Assembly: GCA_937921555.1 (NCBI GenBank)
Contig: CAKZUV010000252.1
Span: 1-41,258 of the forward strand
Direction: 5' to 3'
DNA from: an uncultured Saprospiraceae bacterium
GTDB lineage: Bacteria > Bacteroidota > Bacteroidia > Chitinophagales > Saprospiraceae
Length of the DNA stretch: 41,258 nt
This document shows positions 18,586 to 25,111 of this stretch, piece by piece. Numbering within the stretch: the first letter of the stretch is position 1; each line of letters opens with the position of its first letter. The notes beneath the pieces were generated by a model, which was not told the DNA's origin, ran no database searches, and was given only the letters and a program-made list of their open reading frames with translations. Made by a program: the position numbers and the translations under genes.

Positions 18586-19398
18586 CTACCAGAGACTTAA
18601 TAGTCCATTCCGGTTCATATCTTTGACATCATTGACCAGTCCAAGATTCACTTCCGGAGAGTAAAGCGGCAGGCTGGCCTTGCGGTCATCCCAGATTTCT
18701 ACTTTCATTTCGCGGGCAAAGGCTTTGGCCAAATCCCCCATATCTTTGGCGTATTCTTTTGGCTTGCCCAGTGCGACAAATAAGTCGATGACTGCCATTC
18801 GGATAATCTCGTATTTATCCAGTTTGAATAACATTTTGAGGACCGTTTGATTTTTATAATTATTTCCGACCTCTTCCATTTTTTCTTTGAGTTCCTGTAC
18901 GGAATATCCTAACAGGCCGGCACGATATTGCCACCACTTGTAGGCATTGCTATTGGCACCGAACGAACGCTGATGTTCTTTTTCAACTGATTTCTGGCAG
19001 GAGATTAATCCCATTACTTTGGTCAGTTCAATAACGGCCAGCACCTGATCTTTGGTGAGTCGTTCGGTGGCGACCTCTGCTTTCTTCCCCTTCTGTTCGT
19101 GGCTCAGGATCAATTTTGCACACATCTGCTTGACGGGACTATCGGAACTCAGGGTAATCAAGCGGGCCATTTCCAGAGAGATATAGTAATCTTTGAGTTT
19201 ACTATGCTGCATGGTTTTTATCGCAAAATCTTTTAATTCCTGTGGTTTCCGAATGTCATCCTGAAAGGCGTAGACGTCCTTTAACCAGTGCTCCACATTC
19301 TTATTGTATTTGTGAGCCGGAAGTTTAAGGGCAGCATGCAAATTAGTGGTAGTAACTACCTGTGTTCCCTTTTTGCTTACCAATAATTGAAGTTCCAT
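18586..19398 (-). CDS. Phage AntA/AntB-like antirepressor-domain protein
   Basis: A 270-residue, probably cytosolic, protein. The first 100 residues follow the layout of phage AntA/AntB antirepressor domains: a TTNLHAALKLP segment (like 'sarelhe-L'), WLKDVYAFQDDI, then DYYISLEMARLITLSS and a C-terminal helix MCAKLILSHEQK. The rest (about 110-270) is helical and does not match a domain I know; it contains KWWQYRAGLLGYSVQELKEKM and a conserved-looking LFVALGKPKEYAKDMGDLA. No other phage genes are nearby, so this may be a domesticated regulator rather than prophage debris. It is monocistronic, with an inverted repeat upstream (19472-19513). Function unknown; the domain call is by eye. Confidence 0.55.
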   Translation of the reverse strand: MELQLLVSKKGTQVVTTTNLHAALKLPAHKYNKNVEHWLKDVYAFQDDIRKPQELKDFAIKTMQHSKLKDYYISLEMARLITLSSDSPVKQMCAKLILSHEQKGKKAEVATERLTKDQVLAVIELTKVMGLISCQKSVEKEHQRSFGANSNAYKWWQYRAGLLGYSVQELKEKMEEVGNNYKNQTVLKMLFKLDKYEIIRMAVIDLFVALGKPKEYAKDMGDLAKAFAREMKVEIWDDRKASLPLYSPEVNLGLVNDVKDMNRNGLLSLW

Positions 19399-19471
19399 AT
19401 TTTAATCTTTTTGTTTGTATTAGGCGTAAATGCGCCAAAAAACAGTTTGATCACACTGCAATTTAAAAACA

Positions 19472-19513
19472 ATTTGTGAATAAAACAATTTTTGTTTTAA
19501 AAAATTCACAAAT
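19472..19513. promoter_or_regulatory. Inverted repeat upstream of the AntA-like gene (possible operator)
   Basis: ATTTGTGAAT at 19472-19481 and its exact complement ATTCACAAAT at 19504-19513, with an inner AAAACAA/TTGTTTT pair. It lies 74-115 bases upstream of the AntA-like start, where an autoregulatory operator would be expected. AT-rich sequence makes chance inverted repeats easier, but two nested exact arms are more than usual. Confidence 0.4.
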
Positions 19514-19804
19514 AATTATATTTTAAACACAAAAACGTATAAACTTATTATTTTATGAGGGTAATTTTATCATCAAAATGAGTATATCGTACAAAAAGGA
19601 ATGGGAGAAACTTATTCCTTTATCGCTGGAAGGGATTTCAATTTTCTTTGGAGGAACTACGGGAAGGGGGATTTGTAAAGGACTTGAGTGAACAAGTTAT
19701 ATGTTACTCATCGTAAAGTCAATGGGTGGTGCATGAAGAGGATTGTTGTTTGAAGCACGGCTTACTCCCAAGAAATCCCAATTGGCAGAAAAGTTTATTA
19801 AATC

Positions 19805-19896
19805 TGCTCTTTAAAAATAATACGATCCCGCTGGGATCGATCGACCGTGGGCCTCGAATCTCGGCTAACATAATTTGATCCCCTGGGATCAGACCG
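19805..19896. repeat. GATCCC doublet repeat, copy A
   Basis: A roughly 92-base element with two palindromes, GATCCCGCTGGGATC (19824-19838) and GATCCCCTGGGATC (19877-19890). They are joined by a spacer containing CCTCGAATCTCGGCTAACAT. The same arrangement, with an almost identical spacer, occurs in the same orientation at 40987-41080. The layout resembles REP/BIME-type elements. Confidence 0.8.
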
Positions 19897-20016
19897 AGAA
19901 TATGACCCAAAATCTAACTAAAAGAGTTTTGCTAAAAGGTAAGACTAAGACTGGACAGCATAGCTTGCAACCAGAAGTAGTGAATAAAACTATCGAGATA
20001 TAAGCGTTTATCCAAA

Positions 20017-20616
20017 TCACTCTTCCCCCTTTATCTCCTTCCAGGTCTTATATAATATCTCCTGACTGGGTCGGTCTTTAGGAATTTCCCGTAATGGTTC
20101 ACAGGCTTCCAGGTGCTCAAAGCAATCTCCGGGAAGGGTTTGGTAAAGCTGGGTTCCTTTGGTTTTCCAGGCAATCATTTCGTCGGTTACCTGCCGGATG
20201 ACCTTTCCGGGATTGCCGACGACGAGGCTGCGTTCGGGAATAACCGTATTGGCTTTTACAAAAGTAAGCGCTCCGATGATTGAGTTGGCACCCAAAACAA
20301 CATTATCCATAATCACCGAATTCATTCCCACCATCACGTTAGCGCCCACGTGGGCACCGTGAATAATGGCGCCGTGTCCGATATGCGCGCCTGCATCCAG
20401 ATGGACCACAATGCCGGGAAACATGTGGATGGTGCAGTTTTCCTGTACGTTGCAACCATCGGCAATGACAATACCGCCCCAGTCGCCACGGATGGCCGCA
20501 CCGGGACCGATATATACATCTTTGCCGATGATGACGTTGCCCGTTACGGCTGCTTGTGGATGCACAAAGGAAGAAGGATCAACGACGGGGCGAAAGTTTT
20601 TGAAGGCGTAGAACAT
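20017..20616 (-). CDS. paaY: PaaY-like gamma-carbonic-anhydrase-type thioesterase
   Basis: Left-handed beta-helix hexapeptide protein of 199 residues. In E. coli, PaaY is a thioesterase that hydrolyses dead-end CoA thioesters of phenylacetate degradation. Hexapeptide turns start at VIIGKDVYIGPGAAIRGDWGG; zinc-ligand histidines are seen in CTIHMFPG and in AHIGHGAIIHGAHVG. The C-terminal tail (TKGTQLYQTLPGDC...) with conserved FEHLEACEPL matches PaaY/CaiE rather than plain gamma carbonic anhydrases. paaH and paaG lie upstream on the same strand, with a Bax-inhibitor gene between, supporting the PaaY call. A CaiE-like or carbonic anhydrase role is the alternative. Confidence 0.8.
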   Translation of the reverse strand: MFYAFKNFRPVVDPSSFVHPQAAVTGNVIIGKDVYIGPGAAIRGDWGGIVIADGCNVQENCTIHMFPGIVVHLDAGAHIGHGAIIHGAHVGANVMVGMNSVIMDNVVLGANSIIGALTFVKANTVIPERSLVVGNPGKVIRQVTDEMIAWKTKGTQLYQTLPGDCFEHLEACEPLREIPKDRPSQEILYKTWKEIKGEE

Positions 20617-20837
20617 CTGATGCTAATTTATTGATTTATACCGGATTCTTAGCTTGACTTTAGCCAAACTTTGCTATTGGCTTTTAGCATTTGGCTATTG
20701 GCTTCCCTAAAATGTGAATAGACCTATTTATTTTTATCACGGTTGTTGAATAACCCCGACAATTAATAAAATTGTCCCATATTTACGAATAAAGGGAAGC
20801 TAATAACTAAAGTCGAGCTTAGGTTGATGAATTAATT

Positions 20838-20880
20838 AAAAAAACGGATAACGATCATCATAACCATTATCCGTTTTTTT
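20838..20880. terminator. Intrinsic terminator after the Bax-inhibitor gene
   Basis: A 14-bp stem, seven A-T pairs plus CGGATAA/TTATCCG, with a 15-base loop. It lies 17 bases beyond the stop of the minus-strand Bax-inhibitor gene. The T-run is part of the stem on both strands. It separates that gene from paaY, so paaY probably has its own promoter. Confidence 0.75.
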
Positions 20881-20896
20881 TATAATAAAATATTTA

Positions 20897-21646
20897 TCAG
20901 TCACCGCTAAAAGCAGACAGTAAATACAGGATTTCCGAATATAACCATACCAGGGTAAATAATAATCCCATTCCAAAGTACCATTCCATGTAAGCAGGGG
21001 TACGCATTTTTTCGCCCTTATCGAAGTCGTCAAAATCAACGGCTAATTTCAGAGAAGCGACACCCACAATGACAAGGCTGATACCAATGCCGATCATCGA
21101 CTGGTCGTGTAAAAAGGGTACGTCAATACCAAACATGTACAGTCCCAATTCTACCATATAGACCAACATAATTCCTCCTACGGCCATCATAACCATGCTA
21201 CGGAATTTTTCAGTTACCTTAATGATACCAGTTTTGTACAAAAACAGCATAGTAAACAAGATACCGAAAGTCAGCGTTGCCGCCTGAAAAATAATTCCAT
21301 CAAAGACGAAACTATAAACGTACGAAATACCTCCCACAAATAATCCCTGAGTAATCGCATAAATAGGTGCAAAAACAGGAGATTTAGATGGATTTCTCGC
21401 CGTAATAAAACTAATCACCGCTCCGGCGATCACCGCACCGATGATGAGAAATTTACTCGCAAACATCCAACCAATCGCAGAAGCGGCCAGCATAACGCCA
21501 AAGAGAATAAATGTTTTGTTAACCGCTCCGCTTACGGTCATCAGGTCACCGGAGTAGACCAGTTCTGAGTCCAGAGGCTGTGCTGTTTGCTTTTTCAGCG
21601 TTTCCTCCTTAATCAGCGGATTATTGGATTTAAAAAAATCTCGCAT
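20897..21646 (-). CDS. Bax inhibitor-1/YccA family membrane protein
   Basis: A 249-residue integral membrane protein with about seven hydrophobic segments, starting near residue 45 (TFILFGVMLAASAIGWMFA) and ending LVWLYSEILYLLSAFSGD. The N-terminal 40 residues are cytoplasmic and polar (SNNPLIKEETLKK). The IYAITQGLFVGGISYVY segment is characteristic of this Bacteroidota/Actinobacteria branch. Relatives include the calcium-leak channel BsYetJ and YccA, which modulates FtsH; which of these applies here is unknown. It starts 84 bases downstream of paaH on the same strand and ends at its own terminator. Confidence 0.88.
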   Translation of the reverse strand: MRDFFKSNNPLIKEETLKKQTAQPLDSELVYSGDLMTVSGAVNKTFILFGVMLAASAIGWMFASKFLIIGAVIAGAVISFITARNPSKSPVFAPIYAITQGLFVGGISYVYSFVFDGIIFQAATLTFGILFTMLFLYKTGIIKVTEKFRSMVMMAVGGIMLVYMVELGLYMFGIDVPFLHDQSMIGIGISLVIVGVASLKLAVDFDDFDKGEKMRTPAYMEWYFGMGLLFTLVWLYSEILYLLSAFSGD

Positions 21647-21730
21647 ATTATTTAATTTTAAATGTTTTTAAACAACTTCTATAACTATCTGGAAATGAAA
21701 TTAATCACTTCCGCTAAAATATACAATTAT

Positions 21731-22909
21731 TTAGACGATATGTTCGAAAAAAGTCTCTTCTTTCCGCCGCATCCGGCGCAACAACGGACTGCAACGATAA
21801 CGATCTTCGTGGTATTCATCGTACAAGGCATCCATTTGTTTAACACAATTATCAATCCCTATTTCGTCGGCCCAGGCCAGTAAACCTTTCGGATAATTGA
21901 CACCTTTGGTCATCGCCAGATCAATATCTTCCCGGCTGGCAATCCGCAAATGCAACGCATCGGCAGCTTCGTTGATCAACATTACCAATATACGGGAAAA
22001 TATCTGATTTCCCAAAACAGTATCTCGGTCCGGTTCGGGCTGCACACTGTTCTCTCCGTAATCGTAATACCCTTTTCCCGTTTTCCGGCCCAGATAACCT
22101 GCCTCCGATAACCGTTGCTGCGTAAAAGCGGGCCGGTAACGCGGATCGTAATAAAAGGCTTTAAAAACCGTTGCGGTCACCGTATAGTTGATATCATTAC
22201 CAATATAGTCCATCAATGTAAACGGTCCCATCCGGAAACCGCCCATCTCCGTCATGGCCCAATCAATTGTAGCAGGTTCGGCGATGCCTTCTTCGTAGAT
22301 TCTGAGCGCCTCACCGTAAAAAGGACGCGCCACCCGATTGACAATAAACCCCGGCGTATCTTTGGCGAAGACCGTCAGCTTACCCATCTCGTCAATCCAG
22401 GTTTTGGCTTTTTTCAGTACCGCATCTTCCGTTTGAATGGCAGGAATTATTTCTACCAGTTTCATCAAAGGTGCCGGATTAAAAAAGTGAATCCCTACTA
22501 CCCTTCCTGGATGCTGGCAAGCGGCTGCAATACTGGCAATCGACAACGAGGACGTATTGGACGCAAGAATACATTCTTCGCTAACAATATTTTCCAGTTT
22601 TTTAAAAACAGATTGCTTTATTTCCAAGTTTTCAATGATGGCTTCGATGACCAGATCGCTTTCCTCCGCGGCGGTCAGGTCTTCGGCCAAGTACAAACGA
22701 CCAAAAATAGCTTTGGCATCTGCGTCACTGATTCGTCCTTTTTCGGCGGACCGGTTGAGCATTTTCAGAATAAAATTTTGTGCTTTTTTGAGCGCTTCGG
22801 AATTGGTATCGTAGACCACTACTTTGTGGCCAGCCGTGGCGGCAACCTGTGCAATACCCGTTCCCATTGAACCGGCACCGAGGACCGTAATTGTTATTTC
22901 ATTATTCAC
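21731..22909 (-). CDS. paaH: 3-hydroxyacyl-CoA dehydrogenase (PaaH/PaaC type)
   Basis: NAD-dependent oxidation of 3-hydroxyacyl-CoA; in phenylacetate degradation, of 3-hydroxyadipyl-CoA. 392 residues: a Rossmann domain with GAGSMGTGIAQVAA (about 11-24); the active-site region NTSSLSI and GIHFFNPAPLMKLVEII; then the 3HCDH C-terminal domain with DTPGFIVNRVARPF and a shorter second helical domain. This one-and-a-half-domain layout fits PaaH. It begins eight bases after paaG, so the two are one operon. 3-hydroxybutyryl-CoA dehydrogenase is the main alternative, made less likely by the PaaG neighbour. Confidence 0.85.
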   Translation of the reverse strand: MNNEITITVLGAGSMGTGIAQVAATAGHKVVVYDTNSEALKKAQNFILKMLNRSAEKGRISDADAKAIFGRLYLAEDLTAAEESDLVIEAIIENLEIKQSVFKKLENIVSEECILASNTSSLSIASIAAACQHPGRVVGIHFFNPAPLMKLVEIIPAIQTEDAVLKKAKTWIDEMGKLTVFAKDTPGFIVNRVARPFYGEALRIYEEGIAEPATIDWAMTEMGGFRMGPFTLMDYIGNDINYTVTATVFKAFYYDPRYRPAFTQQRLSEAGYLGRKTGKGYYDYGENSVQPEPDRDTVLGNQIFSRILVMLINEAADALHLRIASREDIDLAMTKGVNYPKGLLAWADEIGIDNCVKQMDALYDEYHEDRYRCSPLLRRMRRKEETFFEHIV

Positions 22910-22917
22910 AATAAAAA

Positions 22918-23694
22918 TTATTTTCCGGTGAAGGTAGGTTTTCTTTTTTCTACAAAGGCGGTGACCCCTTCTTTATAGTCGGCCGTATTTCCCGCGGTGG
23001 TTTGCAATTGTTCCTCAATTCCGAGTTGCGTGTCCAGATCGTTGTGAAAGGAGTAGTTTAATGCCCGCTTGGTGAGTCCGAGTCCAGCCGTAGGCATGCC
23101 GGCCAGTTTTTTGACAATGGCTTTTGCTTCGCTTTCAAAAGACGCATCGGGAAAAAAGCGGTAGATCATTCCCATCCGTTCGGCGTCAGCCGCAGAAACT
23201 TTTTCGGCCAGCATCATCAGCGCCGAAGCTCTCTGAAAACCAATCAACCGAGGTAAAAAATAGGTACCTCCCGAATCCGGAATTAACCCGATTTTACTGA
23301 ATGCCTGGAGGAAATAAGCAGATTCGGTGGCCACCACTACATCACAGCAGAGTGCGATATTCGCACCGGCACCGGCAGCAATTCCGTTGACCGCTGCGAC
23401 GATGGGCTTTTCAATTTCACGGATCAGTTGTACAATTGGATTAAAGTGTTCTCCGACAATCTTGTTGAGGTCCGGTCCTTCCGGATCAACAATTTCACCG
23501 AGGTCTTGTCCGGTGCAAAATGCTTTACCAATACCGGTCAGGTAAATTGCCCGAACTTCTTCGTTGTCGCGGGAGACGATGAGTGCTTCTTGCAGGGTCA
23601 TCGCCAGGTCTTTGTTGACCGCGTTGTATTTATCAGGCCGGTTGAGGGTAATAAACGCGATGTTATCTTCGATGGTAAATGATATAGTATCCAT
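22918..23694 (-). CDS. paaG: 1,2-epoxyphenylacetyl-CoA isomerase (enoyl-CoA isomerase family)
   Basis: Crotonase-fold enzyme of 258 residues. PaaG turns ring-epoxide phenylacetyl-CoA into the oxepin form. Specific similarity to PaaG is seen in FCTGQDLGE, AVNGIAAGAGANIALCCDVV, SKIGLIPDSGGTYFLPRLIG and the C-terminal NTADYKEGVTAFVEKRKPTF; these closely follow the E. coli PaaG pattern as I remember it. It starts the paaG-paaH operon, eight bases from paaH. The oxygenase genes paaABCDE, paaZ and paaK are not in the window, so the pathway is split or incomplete here. A general enoyl-CoA hydratase is the fallback call. Confidence 0.85.
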   Translation of the reverse strand: MDTISFTIEDNIAFITLNRPDKYNAVNKDLAMTLQEALIVSRDNEEVRAIYLTGIGKAFCTGQDLGEIVDPEGPDLNKIVGEHFNPIVQLIREIEKPIVAAVNGIAAGAGANIALCCDVVVATESAYFLQAFSKIGLIPDSGGTYFLPRLIGFQRASALMMLAEKVSAADAERMGMIYRFFPDASFESEAKAIVKKLAGMPTAGLGLTKRALNYSFHNDLDTQLGIEEQLQTTAGNTADYKEGVTAFVEKRKPTFTGK

Positions 23695-23726
23695 ATATAT
23701 AATGGTGAAATTTTGTTAGCAATAAA

Positions 23727-23889
23727 TAGACTTTATTCCAAAATAATTTGTATGCTCCCAAATGATCTTTTTGTCCATCTTTTCGGCTTTTTTATCGCCC
23801 ATAGCGCGGCTATGCACTCTAAAAAGAGCCTCAATCTGATCAAAAATATCTATTTGGTACCTCTACAAAACATTATGGAATTAAGTCTA
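23727..23889. mobile_element. MITE-like imperfect palindrome, family 2
   Basis: Arms of about 80 bases pair imperfectly end to end. Outer ends read TAGACTTTATTCC on the left and, complemented, TAGACTTAATTCC on the right. The apex on the minus strand reads CATAGCCGCGCTATGG, which is the same as the apex of the neighbouring element except for two central bases. It carries no coding capacity. The form suggests a non-autonomous palindromic element or a structured RNA; no second copy lies in the window. Confidence 0.65.
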
Positions 23890-23972
23890 ATGAGAGACGA
23901 AAATACGAAAATGTCCCGTAGTATGAAGCTGGCTGGTAATTGAATGTCCAAACGGGGTATTATTGGCGATAA

Positions 23973-24130
23973 GTAACGACCAATTAATAAGTCCGTCATC
24001 TTGGCTAGGAAGAATTTAAGCTAGACGAGTTAAAAAACGTAGACATAGCCTAGCTATGGCGAGGCTTTTTTACGAAGTATAGTTTAAATTCTTTTAGCCA
24101 CAGATGTGGAAGTTATTATTTGATCGTTAC
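23973..24130. mobile_element. MITE-like imperfect palindrome, family 1 (full copy)
   Basis: A 158-base element with terminal inverted repeats GTAACGAYCAA and arms of about 77 bases meeting at CATAGCCTAGCTATGG. It is flanked on both sides by TAA, a possible 3-bp target duplication. Bases 23994-24131 recur as the reverse complement at 41121-41258 with only about two differences. The apex hairpins are followed by runs of six T on one side and, read on the other strand, six T on the other, so it might also act as a bidirectional terminator. Confidence 0.8.
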
Positions 24131-24219
24131 TAAGCAGATTTTAATTATCTTTATTGATAGAAGCTGTTTAAAAATGAAGCAGAATGGCTACGAATAAGTC
24201 ATTGATAAATTGAGACTAC

Positions 24220-24933
24220 ATGAGAATAAGAATGGACGATATTATAAAAAAAAGAAAGACACAGAAGGTGTTAGCGGATAAACCCTGGCCCGTTGATCAG
24301 GATCGGGAAGGCTTGAAGAAAATGATAAACGAGTTGCTTGATCTGGCAGGACACGCACCTTATCATAAAAAATGTCATGAGCGTTATTCCGAAGTTGAAA
24401 ATGACCTTGACTCTTGTGTTCCCTGGCGATTTTATGTGCTGGATGCCCAAAACTGCCGAACGCTTTATCATTACATTGCCCGGCAAGATATCAAAGCGGG
24501 AAAGATCAGTAATATGCTGGCAGCGGCAGATGCCTTGTTTTTGGTGACCTGGCTGCCCGATCCGCCGGAAGCAACTGCAACCGATGAAGAAGATAAAATG
24601 CAAGTGGAAGAATCGCTTCCTTTCACGGGCAACATGAGAAATATGGAGCATATTGCCGCCGCTTCTACCGCTATTCAAAATGTACTGATTGGAGCCACCG
24701 CAAGGAATATTCCTAATTACTGGTCTTCCGGCGGGCAATTGAGAAATTTAGTGCTCAGACAGTATTTAAATATCTCACTACAAGAAATCCTGCTGGGAGC
24801 CGTATTCCTGTTTCCGGAAGATGCCGAAAACAGAAATAATGTGATGATCAAATCAGGAGCTATGCGTGACCAGGGCAAGGAAAAATCCACCTGGAGCAGA
24901 TGGCTTCAACTGGACATGGAAAAACAGGTATAA
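24220..24933 (+). CDS. Nitroreductase-like flavoprotein
   Basis: A 237-residue protein with features of FMN-dependent nitroreductases: a basic N-terminus, an early SCVPWRFYVLD segment (the 'PWRF' FMN-contact strand), HIAAASTAIQNVLIGATARNI (core AASTAIQNVLIGATA) and NYWSSGGQLR, where many family members have 'YWSSG'. The C-terminal ILLGAVFLFP strand is typical. The middle carries an acidic insert (ATATDEEDKMQVEE). The first ATG at 24220 and the second at 24232 are both plausible. Substrate cannot be predicted. The gene stands alone, and its upstream region is occupied by palindromic repeats that may influence its expression. Confidence 0.75.
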   Translation: MRIRMDDIIKKRKTQKVLADKPWPVDQDREGLKKMINELLDLAGHAPYHKKCHERYSEVENDLDSCVPWRFYVLDAQNCRTLYHYIARQDIKAGKISNMLAAADALFLVTWLPDPPEATATDEEDKMQVEESLPFTGNMRNMEHIAAASTAIQNVLIGATARNIPNYWSSGGQLRNLVLRQYLNISLQEILLGAVFLFPEDAENRNNVMIKSGAMRDQGKEKSTWSRWLQLDMEKQV

Positions 24934-25111
24934 ATATTGTAAAAAAGAATAATAAGTAATAAGCATTTACTTTCTTTATTATGGTGGAACTGTTTGATTA
25001 CTTTTTTTTGCGAAAGCCAGAACAAATTAAACTTTAGTTGCTGGTAACCGTCCAAGGGAAATACCCCAATTTTTAGTTCTTGCATTTATGTGACCTCAAA
25101 ATCAATGAATT

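Larger units (their letters stand above)
19399..20016. other. 618-base intergenic region with operator-like repeat and GATCCC element
   Basis: Three things are visible: an inverted repeat at 19472-19513 upstream of the AntA-like gene; a 37-codon frame from ATG 19578 to 19691 (MSISYKKEWEKL...) that has no recognised domain and may be a decayed transposase start; and the GATCCC doublet repeat at 19805-19896. The region reads as degraded mobile-element DNA rather than a hidden gene. Confidence 0.5.
23695..24219. other. 525-base divergent intergenic region filled by two palindromic elements
   Basis: Between paaG (leftward) and the nitroreductase-like gene (rightward). Nearly two thirds is taken up by two adjacent palindromic repeats (23727-23889 and 23973-24130). 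A 76-codon frame at 23713-23943 runs through the first repeat and is not credible as a gene. TATCTTTA at 24146-24153, with TTG at 24120-24122, could be the nitroreductase promoter; if so, its -33 box is contributed by the end of the second element. Confidence 0.6.

Noticed and set aside
19578-19691. 37-codon frame, possibly the start of a decayed transposase
   Set aside because: Too short and no motif clear enough to assign; mentioned only within the intergenic description.
22115-22870. 251-codon plus-strand frame inside paaH
   Set aside because: Antisense shadow of a clearly coding dehydrogenase gene.
23713-23943. 76-codon plus-strand frame
   Set aside because: It lies almost entirely within a palindromic repeat; the reading frame is a by-product of the repeat.
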